Source: Pseudomonas quercus (GTDB taxonomy: Bacteria; Pseudomonadota; Gammaproteobacteria; Pseudomonadales; Pseudomonadaceae). From it: a stretch of 64,000 nt of DNA. The stretch covers positions 1 through 64,000 of the forward strand of contig NZ_JAAVJI010000006.1 of assembly GCF_012033695.1 (NCBI RefSeq). Direction: 5' to 3'. Below the pieces are notes generated by a model, which worked only from the letters and a program-made list of their open reading frames with translations, was not told where the DNA came from and searched no databases. Below, in pieces: positions 9,052 to 18,510 of this stretch. Position 1 is the first letter of the stretch. The number at the start of each line of letters is the position of its first letter. The translations under genes and the position numbers were made by a program.

Positions 9052-9396
9052 CTATCCTTCGCTGTGCGGTGCAATATCGACGGTGCAAAGGGCCTCATAT
9101 TTTTCACCGTCTAGCTTTCTGTAAGTTACCTTACCACCTGCTAGGTAAATTCTGCACAAAATGTAGTCCCATTCTGATCCTCCGGTTTGAATTAGAGCCT
9201 GTAGCTCTGGGGAATGAATTAAAGTCGTAGGCGGTATCTCGAATCCGGTCTTAAGATTTGGCTGAATGCTAGGAAAAGTCTCGAATTCTTTAGTGCTCGA
9301 AATGTCAGTTGAGTCTATCTCAAATTTTATCATGCCGCCTTTTGTCTTGAAATTTTCCCATTCTTGTTTCTTTTCTGCAGAGTAGGTTATTCCCAT
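9052..9396 (-). CDS. Hypothetical protein (114 aa)
   Basis: The ATG at 9396 has a GAGG Shine-Dalgarno six to seven bases upstream, which supports expression. The gene is more AT-rich than its neighbours, suggesting separate acquisition. The product starts MGITYSAEKKQEWENFKTKGG and is a mixed alpha/beta protein without Cys clusters or membrane segments. I do not recognise the family. It lies 282 bases downstream of the abpB-like gene, on the same strand, and could be its third gene or independent. Confidence 0.55.
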   Translation of the reverse strand: MGITYSAEKKQEWENFKTKGGMIKFEIDSTDISSTKEFETFPSIQPNLKTGFEIPPTTLIHSPELQALIQTGGSEWDYILCRIYLAGGKVTYRKLDGEKYEALCTVDIAPHSEG

Positions 9397-9678
9397 GATT
9401 TCCTCAAAGTATATTTTATTGCGGGTAGGGTAGATGAGGTTGTTGTATTTATTTCTTGATTTTTCGGCTGGTCAAGTCTTGGATTTGGTTTTAAACTGCT
9501 TTTCGTAATTATTTTAGATCAAATTCCAGCATCTGACTTCTGCTGAAAGTTTGAGTTTGGTAGAAAATTTTACGTCTCAAATGACTTGGCCTCCGGTGTC
9601 TGACAAACTCGTCAATTATTGGAAGGCCTGAATCTCGATAAGCCTCCCAGCATCGTTATCCCCCGTCCACGTCCACCA

Positions 9679-11820
9679 TCACATCTCAGCGACCGCCCAT
9701 TGCATCACATCTTTTTCAAAGCTAGTGAGCTGGAGGCGCTCCACCCGAGGGGCAAGCAACCGCAGCTTTGCCAGCAAATCGTTCAGGCGATCTGATGGCA
9801 AGATCAGGTGCTTGATCTTGGTCGAGATCTGGGTAGGAATTCCGTATTCGTCCAATGCGGTGAGCAGGGGGTCAAGGAACATGTTTTCCAGCTGCTCAGC
9901 GAAGAAGCTGAAGTCTCCAGGCTCGTACCCCTCTCGCTCCAGCACGTCGACCTGGATCTTGTGGATGGCCATGATGTCCCGAGGCAACCTGAAGCACACC
10001 ATGTTCCTGACGAACTTCAGGCGCAGATTAATCGCTTCGCTCGCTGAGACATTCTCCCACCGATTTTCTACCGCTTCGCTCAGGTAGGCCGGCAGGTTTT
10101 TCTGATTTCGGAGCTCGTTGATGTGCCAGGCCAACTGGGAGCTGGACGCGATGTGATACTCCATCAGGTTCTCACCTTCCAGGCTGTAGACGAGGTCACA
10201 GAGGTAGTTCAGTTGGTCAGGCTCAGGCATACCTTTCCAGCTCAACAATTCGTGGTCGTCTGGAAGGTCACCAATGATCGTTTTCGCGACCTTGACCTGC
10301 CGCTCGATAGGAATGTGGCGGTTTTCGATCAAGGTGGCGGGTGACAGCACCTCGTTGGCATACGCTTCCTGGAGCCGGCTTCGCGAGATGTCCGTGAGGT
10401 ATTCGTTTTCAAGTTGCATCAACAGGCCGATAGGTGAGGTCTCATCCTGATGGCCGATGGGGTACTGGACGGTCAATCCCTGCTCAGCGGGCGGGGCTTC
10501 GAGCATGAACACCTTGCCGATGAAGTATTTGTTCATGCGGCCAGCACGCCCGGAGATGTTCTTGTAGGTGAAGTAGTCAAACGTCGACGTTTTGAGGCGG
10601 CGGTCATAAATAATGACGTTCTCAGCCGACGTATTGACGCCCTCGATCATCGTGGATGTGCAGATGATTCGCTTGATAATGCCCTCGTTGAACAGCTTGA
10701 CGATGTACTGCTGCAGCGCACGAGGCACTCCGCCATGGTGTATCCCGATGCCCAGGGCGATCGCCCTGGCAACGTTCCATTCTGGGTGGTAATGCTTCGA
10801 GATCCACGCAGCGATTTCCTGGGTTTCCGGTACCGGGCTCAACCCGGCATCCTGGATCAGGTATTCAGCAACCCTGTTTGCGCTTGCCGGCGCCTGACAG
10901 TAGATCAGGGTAGGGGACTCCAGCGTCCTGACTAGCTCCAGGAGCTTTTGTGTGCGCTGCTCTGAGCGCATGCCCAGATTGAAACTCTGGATATCGACCG
11001 CGACGGTGCTGTAGTCGGACGGGATGAAATGGTACTCGTAGCCGTCCAACCCAGAGATTTTCTGGATGTGTGGCCCGAGCATGTAGAACTGTGCTCCGGT
11101 CTTTGCGAGCTTGTGGAACGCCAAGCTCAGATCGACGGCGCGTGTGCTCCCATCCTTATCACTCGCCAAATCGATCTTGTAAAATTCGTCCAGGATGAAG
11201 AACCCCACATCATCCAGGTCTGGGCGCTGGATGACCCGCTCCTGAGTCAGCAGGTAGACGTTGGTGGCGTCGGGCACAGCTTCCTGGCTGGGATGCGTGA
11301 TCAGGTTGAAGTCCCAGAAGCGCTTGACCAAGCGGCGTCGGGTTTCGTCGATCAACGCAATGGTGGGAACGATCACCACCACCTTGGTGAACCGGCGCTG
11401 GGCAAGTACCGCGTCGATGACCAGGCTCTTGCCGACGCTGGTGGAGGCGCTTAGAACGACGTTTTGGCCCTGCATGATCAAGCTGAAAACGTGGGCCTGA
11501 AGGTGATGAAACACCATGCCAGGCTCTACACCTTCAACCCTGTGAGCCTCGTAAGCCAAGCGATCAGAAAGGGCCATGCTGCTTAGGTGTGGCGTGATGT
11601 AAGGAAAGAGCCCAACAGCTCGCACCATGTTGAGCAGGAGCGATTGCTCGACTGCGTCGAAGAGTGCGAATTTGTCGAGCGCCCGGATCACCAGGTCGCG
11701 TCCTTCCCAATCGGAGTTACTTCGGTTGACGATGGCGTTGATGGCGAGCAGCACATCGACTGTTGAAGCGCCCTCATCACTGAGGTTGGCCAGGCTGTTC
11801 TTGATCGTTTCGTAGTTCAT
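9679..11820 (-). CDS. abpB: AbpB-like Ski2-type SF2 helicase of an anti-phage pair (713 aa)
   Basis: This is a superfamily 2 helicase: Walker A in SASTSVGKS (about residues 124-132), motif II as ILDEFYK (about 209-215, a DExH variant), motif Ia around VVVIVPTIALIDE, motif IV-V region IICTSTMIEGVN and motif VI SGRAGRMNKY. The length and the partner gene immediately upstream match E. coli AbpB (YfjK, about 729 aa), which with AbpA blocks phage growth. The partner ends 101 bases before this start. It probably works with the AbpA-like nuclease on phage DNA or replication intermediates; the mechanism is not shown by the sequence. Confidence is high for helicase, moderate for orthology. Confidence 0.75.
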   Translation of the reverse strand: MNYETIKNSLANLSDEGASTVDVLLAINAIVNRSNSDWEGRDLVIRALDKFALFDAVEQSLLLNMVRAVGLFPYITPHLSSMALSDRLAYEAHRVEGVEPGMVFHHLQAHVFSLIMQGQNVVLSASTSVGKSLVIDAVLAQRRFTKVVVIVPTIALIDETRRRLVKRFWDFNLITHPSQEAVPDATNVYLLTQERVIQRPDLDDVGFFILDEFYKIDLASDKDGSTRAVDLSLAFHKLAKTGAQFYMLGPHIQKISGLDGYEYHFIPSDYSTVAVDIQSFNLGMRSEQRTQKLLELVRTLESPTLIYCQAPASANRVAEYLIQDAGLSPVPETQEIAAWISKHYHPEWNVARAIALGIGIHHGGVPRALQQYIVKLFNEGIIKRIICTSTMIEGVNTSAENVIIYDRRLKTSTFDYFTYKNISGRAGRMNKYFIGKVFMLEAPPAEQGLTVQYPIGHQDETSPIGLLMQLENEYLTDISRSRLQEAYANEVLSPATLIENRHIPIERQVKVAKTIIGDLPDDHELLSWKGMPEPDQLNYLCDLVYSLEGENLMEYHIASSSQLAWHINELRNQKNLPAYLSEAVENRWENVSASEAINLRLKFVRNMVCFRLPRDIMAIHKIQVDVLEREGYEPGDFSFFAEQLENMFLDPLLTALDEYGIPTQISTKIKHLILPSDRLNDLLAKLRLLAPRVERLQLTSFEKDVMQWAVAEM

Positions 11821-11921
11821 TACCGCATCGTTCCTTGAGATCGCCGAAGCCGGCTTGGCCAGCTCGGAATACCTTCACCCTGTAGTGTTTTCAGCTGAGC
11901 AAATCGAAGACACACCCGAGG

Positions 11922-13553
11922 TCATACCTGCAAGTCTTCCAGTGTTTTGCAGCGAGCATTGAAGGCATTGGTCAGCTTCTCGATGCTTTCCATGGGCACG
12001 AGGAAAACCATGACCTTCACTTGCTTGATGTTCTCTGGCAACTGGGTGGTGAAGGTGCTGAAGTGTGCCTCGATCTCTTTCCTGAGGTGGTTCACGTAGT
12101 CAGCGAGCCAGCCTGACGAGAGTGCGTGACTGTCGTAGGTCAACAGGATCGGGAAGCAGAGGACGTTCAGCATGTCATCGACTGGCGAGTTTCGGTGCAG
12201 TGCCTGGTTGAAGGCGTCAGCTTTCGGTTGATGGTGAAGGGGCTCGCGCAAGTTGATGATGATTTCGCGCTCCGATGACAGCACCGTCTCCGAGATGGTG
12301 GCGTCCAGTACGCCGCAGATCTGGGCCAACGTCGCATCCATGTTGCCTGCTTCGATCAGGCGCGCGAGCCCTAGCCATAGCTGATCGTCCTGGCCAGGTA
12401 TCTGGACGATGTGGGCATTGCCAAATTCGGAGAGCTTGCCACCTGACTTGTAGAAGACCTTGCACGCCACGGGCTCGCTGTTTTGGCGGCTGCGCAGGAT
12501 GGCGTGGAGGATCAGCTCGGCGATCAGCCTGTCGCGGGGCAGCTCGCTGTCGCTGAAGGCATTGATGGAACGAGCGAGCATGGCTTCGGCATTGTGCGCG
12601 AGAACGTTCACGATCTCGCTCGCCTTGAGTGAGAATTCTGGGAGCCATTCGACCAGGTGTTTAGCGAAACCATCGTGCCGCCACGCCTTCAGCGCGTAGC
12701 GCACGTCGAAACCGGAAAATGAGTGCATCAGGCCCTCATCGGTGCTCGCGTGAAACTCGACCAGGAAGGGATCTGGCCGCTTTTTGTAGGGTTTGGCTGT
12801 AGCCGTTGACTGGTCATCAGCGGCCTCTAGCAGTTGCTTCAGGTGGGCCAGGGCCGGGGCCCGCAGAATGATCTTCGTCGATGCTGCCGTCTTCACGTTG
12901 GCCGTGGCAGCCTTGTCAGCCATCTCCAAGAATTCATCGTAAATGGCCTGCATCTGGGTATTGTTGGGACGATTCCCGAAATCCTCAGCAAGCTTGGAGA
13001 GGGCCTTGATGTTGACCGCTTCCAGTGCCTCCACATCCCCGTAGACCTGCCAGACGCAGTTCTCTGCCCAGTAGACAAAATTCCGATTTTGTGGGGAACT
13101 GAACGTCTTGAACTTCTTGAGCAGGGCCTTGCCTCGGGCCGTGGTGGTGTCAGGCAGATTCCGCTTATCCAGCTCCGTTTTGAAGCCGTCGAGAATCTTC
13201 GCGACGTCGCGCTGGGTCACAATTCGGAAGCGGGCAGGGCCAGGGCGAACATCGCAATTCAGCGATTTATGGAGCAAGGACGAGTCGGCTTTGGTGCCGT
13301 CCAGCTTGGTCACCTCATCCATATTCCATTTGTGGTCACCCTCAGTCGTCTTGACCTGAATGTACTCGTTGACGAGCTCCCCAGCACACTGAAATACGGC
13401 CACGATATCGTCGGTGGTCTCACATTCCACCTGGGTGTAGCTGCTGTCGCGCAGCATCTTGAAAATGAAGCTGACGGCTACATGGTCTTGATATTTGAAG
13501 CCCTGTCTTGCAGCAGGCCCACCTTTGTTGGATGGGCTAGTAATACGCACCAT
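11922..13553 (-). CDS. abpA: AbpA-like DUF4297/Cap4-type nuclease (543 aa)
   Basis: The N-terminus has the DUF4297 (Cap4 dsDNA endonuclease) pattern: GGPAARQGFKYQDHVAV (residues 11-27), an acidic strand VECETTDDIVAVF (42-54), then EYIQVKTTE (63-71), giving the D...QxK active site of a PD-(D/E)xK nuclease. The remaining 440 residues are helical and unassigned. The start at ATG 13553 has GGGA upstream. The gene precedes the helicase gene in the same orientation, as abpA precedes abpB in E. coli (YfjL about 540 aa). The pair is read as an AbpAB-type anti-phage system. A free-standing Cap4-like effector is unlikely, as no CD-NTase gene is nearby. Confidence 0.7.
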   Translation of the reverse strand: MVRITSPSNKGGPAARQGFKYQDHVAVSFIFKMLRDSSYTQVECETTDDIVAVFQCAGELVNEYIQVKTTEGDHKWNMDEVTKLDGTKADSSLLHKSLNCDVRPGPARFRIVTQRDVAKILDGFKTELDKRNLPDTTTARGKALLKKFKTFSSPQNRNFVYWAENCVWQVYGDVEALEAVNIKALSKLAEDFGNRPNNTQMQAIYDEFLEMADKAATANVKTAASTKIILRAPALAHLKQLLEAADDQSTATAKPYKKRPDPFLVEFHASTDEGLMHSFSGFDVRYALKAWRHDGFAKHLVEWLPEFSLKASEIVNVLAHNAEAMLARSINAFSDSELPRDRLIAELILHAILRSRQNSEPVACKVFYKSGGKLSEFGNAHIVQIPGQDDQLWLGLARLIEAGNMDATLAQICGVLDATISETVLSSEREIIINLREPLHHQPKADAFNQALHRNSPVDDMLNVLCFPILLTYDSHALSSGWLADYVNHLRKEIEAHFSTFTTQLPENIKQVKVMVFLVPMESIEKLTNAFNARCKTLEDLQV

Positions 13554-13875
13554 GACGTCCCTGTACCACGAGAAAATTTCTAAGAATGGGCATCCGGTTG
13601 GCCAACCACGGTACCAGCTGCGGAGCCTGCTAATAACGCAACGCTACCACTAATGGCAATTGGCCGACTATCAGCAATATTGATCAAACTGTCGAATTTC
13701 CCTTCGACTCGGTTGATCCCCCTTACCACCGTGAAGGTTTGCCAGGATAGGCCAGGGCGGAGCGGCAGGGCAGGTGAGTACTGGTGGGGTGCGGCTGGAC
13801 GCAAAGGCCCTACTTTGCTTGTTCATCCTGACCAACCCCTGCATCATCGGGGGCTTGGATCAAGGAGTTCATCAG
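13554..13875. other. 322-bp divergent intergenic region
   Basis: This lies between the divergently transcribed abpA-like gene and the 102-residue gene at 13876, and should hold promoters for both. A 74-residue minus-strand frame at 13580-13804 is present but has no convincing start, and I do not call it. Confidence 0.4.
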
Positions 13876-14184
13876 ATGGAAATGACCTCGCTGAGGCTGC
13901 TTCACCGCAGCATGCTTTCGATCGGCAGTGACATGCAGCAATTTCTGGTCAGGTCGGGAGCGGCCAGTTTTGATTGTTTGTTTTCGACACGGGATACCCC
14001 GTTCGTACTGACGCTCACCGCCCGAGGAAAAACGCGGGGTTTCTTCCGATTCGATGTGCTTTCGGGCTACCGGATTCGGGATTACTTTGGGGAGATGTAC
14101 GGTGATCTAGTGGAGGTTCTTAAAGAGGACGGTACCAGTGGGAAGAGAACCCTTACTCCACTGGAATTACTTAGTTTTGTGTAG
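13876..14184 (+). CDS. Hypothetical protein (102 aa)
   Basis: The start at ATG 13876 has AAGGAG nine bases upstream; the frame is open from 13774 but earlier starts lack a ribosome binding site. The product is a small alpha/beta protein (MEMTSLRLLHRSMLSIG ... FFRFDVLSGYRIRDYFGEMY). I recognise no family and see no catalytic motif. It stands alone between divergent and convergent neighbours. Its good ribosome binding site is the chief evidence for expression. Confidence 0.55.
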   Translation: MEMTSLRLLHRSMLSIGSDMQQFLVRSGAASFDCLFSTRDTPFVLTLTARGKTRGFFRFDVLSGYRIRDYFGEMYGDLVEVLKEDGTSGKRTLTPLELLSFV

Positions 14185-14357
14185 GTGTGTAAGGCTAGAA
14201 ATCATTTTAATTTCAAAAAAAACATCAAGTTAAATAAGTTTGCTGTCTTTTGCTGGTTTCATTTGAATGCGAACCGAGGTACAGCTTAGCAGCTCGTTTT
14301 CATCGTTGAGCCAGGATTAGAGGATCAAGGCAGCGTGGGGCTGCCTTGGCTCGGCCC

Positions 14358-15251
14358 TCAAAAAATTGAGCTGGTGTCGGGTGTGAGGCCCGCTGCTTTC
14401 ATTTCCTTCACCAATTTGATTTGCCATGCCTCATGGGTATCCATTTCGGTATAAAGCACACCGAAGAGATCTGAAGGGATCTCTGGATTACCTTTCTTCA
14501 GGAGCATGACTTTGCCTCGACCCAGCTTGCCAGTGAAGTATCCCAGCTCAAAAATCACGTTTTGCCGAGCTCTAGCGTTCGTGGCCGTGGTGCTTTCAGC
14601 TTTTCCTCCGACGTCATCAGGTGTGAGTAGCACCACTGCAAATGCAACGTCAGATTCATTTTCGAATTTTTCGATAATAGTCTGGCCTTGATCAGGCATC
14701 TCCCGCAGCACCATAGGCTTTAGGTGTAGCCGCTCGATGAATCTCGCCAACCCCTGTAGTGCAGCTTCGTCGTGCCCATGGACAATGAATACTTTGTTTG
14801 AGGGAGCAGAGCTTTGTACAGGGCGTAGACTCTTCGATTGAGCTTGGACGTACAATTTATAGTCTCGGGCGAACGGTGCTAGCACCTGCCCCGTGAAACC
14901 ATGGACTCCTGCAATGATCTTGTTGCTACCATTGCTGAAGTGCGCATGCCCGAAATTCAAAGCGAAGTTCGGATCATCTCCCATCCGTTGAGCGAGCAAG
15001 ATAACTAGCCCCAACCTTTGTTCATCATCCAAAGGCCATTGCGGCGCTTGACCACGGCGTGCCTCTCCGCTGGCTGCAATGAGCTCGTCCAAGTCAACTT
15101 CGGCGGTTAGTCGGCTATTGATAAGGGCCAAGGACGGATCACTCAATGCTCGTGCGAGTGTCCTGAGGGGTAGCTCGTAGGTCTGATGCTGGGAATTTTG
15201 AAGGTCTAGGATGGCGTTGTTGATCCTCTCAAATACGTCGGCGCTGGTCAT
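14358..15251 (-). CDS. TIR-domain NAD-cleaving effector, Cap12/Pycsar-type (297 aa)
   Basis: Residues 1-150 form an unassigned helical domain. Residues 152-290 carry the prokaryotic TIR fold of the Cap12/PycTIR family: KVFIVHGHDEAALQGLARF, FAVVLLTPDDVG, then ARQNVIFELGYFTGKLG, where Glu 235 is the expected NADase residue, and KVMLLKKG followed by DLFGVLY. Proteins of this family deplete NAD+ in abortive defence when activated. No nucleotide cyclase lies nearby, so a cyclic nucleotide trigger is doubtful. The ATG overlaps the conceptual stop of the small upstream gene (ATGA), so the two are translationally coupled. The small partner may be a sensor or inhibitor. Confidence 0.75.
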   Translation of the reverse strand: MTSADVFERINNAILDLQNSQHQTYELPLRTLARALSDPSLALINSRLTAEVDLDELIAASGEARRGQAPQWPLDDEQRLGLVILLAQRMGDDPNFALNFGHAHFSNGSNKIIAGVHGFTGQVLAPFARDYKLYVQAQSKSLRPVQSSAPSNKVFIVHGHDEAALQGLARFIERLHLKPMVLREMPDQGQTIIEKFENESDVAFAVVLLTPDDVGGKAESTTATNARARQNVIFELGYFTGKLGRGKVMLLKKGNPEIPSDLFGVLYTEMDTHEAWQIKLVKEMKAAGLTPDTSSIF

Positions 15252-15534
15252 TCATCACCCCCACCAAGGCGCTTCTCCACCGCTTTATCGATGATACGTT
15301 GCCGCACTGTTTCCTTGAATTGGTCGACTATTGGCGGACGATGGGATTCGACGCATAGGAGCCCACGCTGGCATCGATTTCTTGATGCATTTTCGTGATG
15401 GCTTGCTCGATGCTCAGTGGATCATGAGCGTCGTATGCAACAGACCCGAGCGTGCCGTTCAGTTCATTTAGCGCCTTTTCAGCTTCTTTTAGATCTCGCT
15501 GAAGCTTGTCCAACCCTTTAATCATTTTACCCAT
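15248..15534 (-). pseudogene. Small coiled-coil partner of the TIR gene, frameshifted near its 3' end
   Basis: The annotated frame (68 aa, ATG 15534 to TAG 15328) is a helical, coiled-coil-like protein (LDKLQRDLKEAEKALNEL) ending abruptly in SNPIVRQ. Restoring one C at about 15336-15340 gives PIVRPIVDQFKETVRQRI and a run-on to LGGGDE, with a TGA at 15248-15250 that overlaps the ATG of the TIR gene. That perfect ATGA junction strongly suggests that the longer, about 95-residue product is ancestral. The sequence as given therefore has a one-base deletion, or a sequencing error. If real, loss of the C-terminus could alter control of the TIR effector. Confidence 0.6.
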
Positions 15535-16127
15535 TCCTTGAGAGCCTTACCGGATGGTTATCGTGGCACACTCATAGTAGCGCAGAGAATGGGTAGCATC
15601 GAAACCGGCTCCAATTCATTGCCAACCTCTCTCCAAGCTCCCGCTGATTTGAAGCAGCATTCATACAAGGCCACGGTGGAGCTCAGCTTTGTCGTTCGTT
15701 TTCAAAACCTACAAGGCCTTCGCCCTCCTATCCATGCGGGGATAGGTGTTCAGACTTATCGGTATGTGCTGCCGGGGCCACCAGCAATATTGATGATCGG
15801 TGACTCACCCCGCTGCAACAGGGATGGCCCGCGCGCACTTGGAATTTCGGGACATCTTTTGACAAGGGGGTGGGGCGGGATAGAGAACCTCGTTCAGTTT
15901 GCCGAAATAGTTTTGCAGTCCACAGCGCAGTAAGCGACCTAAGCTAGCGTCCTTCCGCTGCAATATTTTAAAACGACACAGAAGAGCCCCAGCACCTAGG
16001 ATGACCAATATGCACTGGGGGTTGTGCTGTTGGCACCTCAGAATGAAAAGTCCGGCTTCTTCTGTACAGAAAACTGCTCGGGCGCTTTTCCGCGTTCGAA
16101 GGCGATCAGGTAGGTAATCTGAGCGAT
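15535..16127. other. 593-bp gap without a convincing gene
   Basis: Open frames exist on both strands (131 aa at 15538-15933; 109 aa at 15805-16134) but neither has a ribosome binding site or a protein-like composition. The left part should carry the promoter of the small gene/TIR pair. No repeat or terminator was found. Confidence 0.4.
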
Positions 16128-16241
16128 ATGGCAAGGTCTGTTGTCGGCAAGCTGTCGTCGAGAAAAATCAACGAAATGATGGCTCAGGCCAGCGAGAAGT
16201 ACAACGTTGAGCATGGCGTCAGGATCTTCAAGGATGACTAG
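16128..16241 (+). CDS. Short frame upstream of a broken membrane-protein gene (37 aa)
   Basis: ATG 16128 to TAG 16239-16241 encodes a basic, helical 37-residue peptide (MARSVVGKLSSRKINEMMAQ...). It overlaps the next start by eight bases. It may be a genuine leader gene, or the original N-terminus of the downstream protein separated by an indel, since KDD followed by SKYKQMHEKL would read on naturally. The ribosome binding site is weak. Confidence 0.35.
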   Translation: MARSVVGKLSSRKINEMMAQASEKYNVEHGVRIFKDD

Positions 16242-16746
16242 TAAGTACAAACAGATGCATGAAAAGCTGATGAAAAACGAAAAAGATTTTGTTGGGATGA
16301 TTGCCTACTCGATCTACAAGTCGGAGAAGCGCCAGGCGATCAAAGCTGGCCGCAGCATGACCGAGTTCACGCAGCTTAAGATCCAGGCAAACGAGATCAA
16401 GAAATACAAGGCTGAAGCGGAAAGCTTGGCCAACATTTTTTTATAAGCTGCGGCCGACGACAAGCTCAAAAATGTTCAAGGGCGTCTCGCTGACCAAATC
16501 AGCAAAATCACGCTGAATGAACTCCCCAGCGAGCACTAGAGCAAGGGTGTCTGGCGCTGGCACACTTCTGGGGTCGCTGGCGTCGTGGGAAACTTCTGGA
16601 CGGCAGTGATCGTTGCTATTTTCGTTTGGGCGTTCGCCGACCAAGCCTCTTGGGACAGGGCGAAAAACAACGCGATCGACAGTGCGAGTGCAGTGCTCAG
16701 CAAAGTCCACACAGCTCCCAAAGCAGCCTTGGCTACAGAGCAGTAG
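16234..16746 (+). pseudogene. Membrane-anchored protein gene interrupted by two in-frame stops
   Basis: One continuous frame runs from ATG 16234 to TAG 16744-16746, broken by TAA at 16444 and TAG at 16537. All three parts look coding: a charged helical N-terminus (KDFVGMIAYSIYKSEKRQ), a middle segment after the TAA (AAADDKLKNVQGRLADQISK), and a C-terminal part after the TAG with one hydrophobic helix (GNFWTAVIVAIFVWAFAD) and a short tail. With no frame change needed, two nonsense mutations explain it, giving an intact ancestor of about 170 residues. The family is unknown to me. The truncated 70-residue N-terminal peptide could still be made. Confidence 0.6.
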
Positions 16747-17000
16747 GTGCAAGAGGACAATGCTCAAACGTCTACCACGTAGAGCGCCTCATTTTCGATC
16801 CTATCGACATACCCATCTTGTCTGCCCGGTCTCCGGCGTGAGTGCACGCTGACCTCTGACTGATTGGGCTACCGCCCGAATACGCCTCCACCTACCTCGA
16901 CAAACATCGCTGACCATCATCATCGAGGCCTCCAGGATGTCTTTGCGGGGGAGTGGAGGGCTGCCGGGGCTGACCAGACGCAGCACCGGGGCCGATCGTT

Positions 17001-18509
17001 TCACGCCAAGGGGTTATAAGTGACTTCATTCAAGACAGACATGAAGTCCCCCATCAGCTGATTAGCCAAACGGCAACTGTATGGCTTGAGTAACTGCGGA
17101 AGCTCAGCCAACAGAGCCGTGCGACTAATTTTGACGTTGAGCTGGCTTGCTAGGTATTCCATCCTGAGGTGGCGACTTTGGCCATCATCACCCATGGATG
17201 CGACCGAAAATAGCGAGGTGAGGTATGTCAGCACTTTGGTGTCCATGGTCTCCAACACAGAGGCCAGCTTCTGATTGTTGGCATCCAGGCTGTCTTTTAC
17301 GTCTACCTCGCAAGCTGCAAGCGCTGACACAAACGCTTTATGCACCGAGACCTTTGAGTGCGTCTCGCCCGGAAGGGTAAGCGTCAGCTGGCGAGAAGCG
17401 CGTTGCATGCTAAACAGCAGGGCTGCGGCCATCGCCGTTTGATGCGCCACGTGTAGGCCTGCGGAATATGTCTGTCTACCTGGGCTTGCCATGTAGGTAT
17501 CAGGGCAGTGCTTGAGCCCGTAGATTCGGACAAGGCATTGCGCCTGGCCAAGAAGATCTACGGGTAGGTCGCATACCTCTACGTTGAATGCCTGGGCTAC
17601 ATTAGCCAGGATTTCACTGGTTGGTGCGTATAGGTCTAACCGGCAGATTTCAATTGGTAAATCTACAAGAAGGCACTTGTTGAGCTCGCACGCTTCTCGC
17701 CAGTGGGAGGTTTCGGCATCCAGAAAGTAGTCCTTGAGCAAGCGGACTCGTGCCATATCCTTGGACGCTTCGGGCGGGACAGCGTCAAGCATGCCGACGA
17801 AACCTTTCTTTGAGACTTCTACTGCTTCAGTCGCGCCAAAGTCAGGTAGGACATGCGCGGGCCAAAACGCGAATCCCTTCACGGGATCTCTCCAACCGTG
17901 TTTCCGGTTGTTCTCCACCAAGAGTTCGCGCTGACGGCCGGCCAGGAAATCTGCGACGGCCTTCGTCATCAGTATCGAGCGTTGCTCAAAGCGCCCGCCC
18001 GGTAATTGGCAGTTGAGGGACTCATCAAGCAAAGGCTTGGCCGAATCCAACGCTGAGCATGGAATTCCTGCCTTAAGCTCATCAAGGTAATACTGCACCA
18101 TCCCGTCCCGATTTTTTTTATGAAGCTTGCTGCTGGGGGCTTTGGAGCCAAGGACGGTGCTCATTGATGGTGTTGAAAACGTCACATAGGAAAGCCATTT
18201 TTTGCTTTGTTTTGACATTCGCCTCGCGAGAACAGTGAGCTTGGCCTGTTCAAACTGCAAAAGCTCTTCGCGCGGGGGGAGTCCAGGCTCTTCCGGGCAC
18301 TCAGATCCCAAAATGCCCTGAGCATCTATGTCATACGCCTTCAGCCATTGCTTTAAAGGCTGGTAAGCCTTTTCAGTCACATTGAATTCGGCGGTGAGGT
18401 GCTTGTAGAACTCGTCACCGCCGAAACGGGCTTCTGCGTCCAAGGCACTGATGGGCATACCCGGCTCAAAGCGGGTGTCAGTGCCCGTCTGCTTTTCTGG
18501 GCTATTCAT
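17001..18509 (-). CDS. Hypothetical protein (502 aa), downstream of the DarT-like operon
   Basis: The gene begins one base after the stop of the 100-residue gene, so the two form one transcript. The product is soluble, with a charged N-terminus (MNSPEKQTGTDTRFEPGMP) and a mostly helical C-terminal half. Its eight cysteines are scattered and do not form a zinc motif, and I see no P-loop or nuclease motif. I recognise no family. It lies on the same strand as the helicase/DarT/DraG genes 230 bases upstream and may be part of that system, either as a target-recognition or accessory protein. That link is inference from order alone. Confidence 0.6.
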   Translation of the reverse strand: MNSPEKQTGTDTRFEPGMPISALDAEARFGGDEFYKHLTAEFNVTEKAYQPLKQWLKAYDIDAQGILGSECPEEPGLPPREELLQFEQAKLTVLARRMSKQSKKWLSYVTFSTPSMSTVLGSKAPSSKLHKKNRDGMVQYYLDELKAGIPCSALDSAKPLLDESLNCQLPGGRFEQRSILMTKAVADFLAGRQRELLVENNRKHGWRDPVKGFAFWPAHVLPDFGATEAVEVSKKGFVGMLDAVPPEASKDMARVRLLKDYFLDAETSHWREACELNKCLLVDLPIEICRLDLYAPTSEILANVAQAFNVEVCDLPVDLLGQAQCLVRIYGLKHCPDTYMASPGRQTYSAGLHVAHQTAMAAALLFSMQRASRQLTLTLPGETHSKVSVHKAFVSALAACEVDVKDSLDANNQKLASVLETMDTKVLTYLTSLFSVASMGDDGQSRHLRMEYLASQLNVKISRTALLAELPQLLKPYSCRLANQLMGDFMSVLNEVTYNPLA

Positions 18510-18510
18510 A

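Noticed and set aside
9679..13553. Reading the nuclease-helicase pair as a CBASS Cap4 effector or Hachiman
   Set aside because: There is no CD-NTase gene nearby, and the first gene is much longer than HamA and of the DUF4297 type; AbpAB fits gene order and lengths better.
12834..13583. 249-aa plus-strand frame opposite the abpA-like gene
   Set aside because: Mirror frame of a gene with a clear DUF4297 motif; no ribosome binding site.
15538..15933. 131-aa plus-strand frame in the gap before the broken membrane-protein gene
   Set aside because: Poor start context and low-complexity composition; treated as non-coding.
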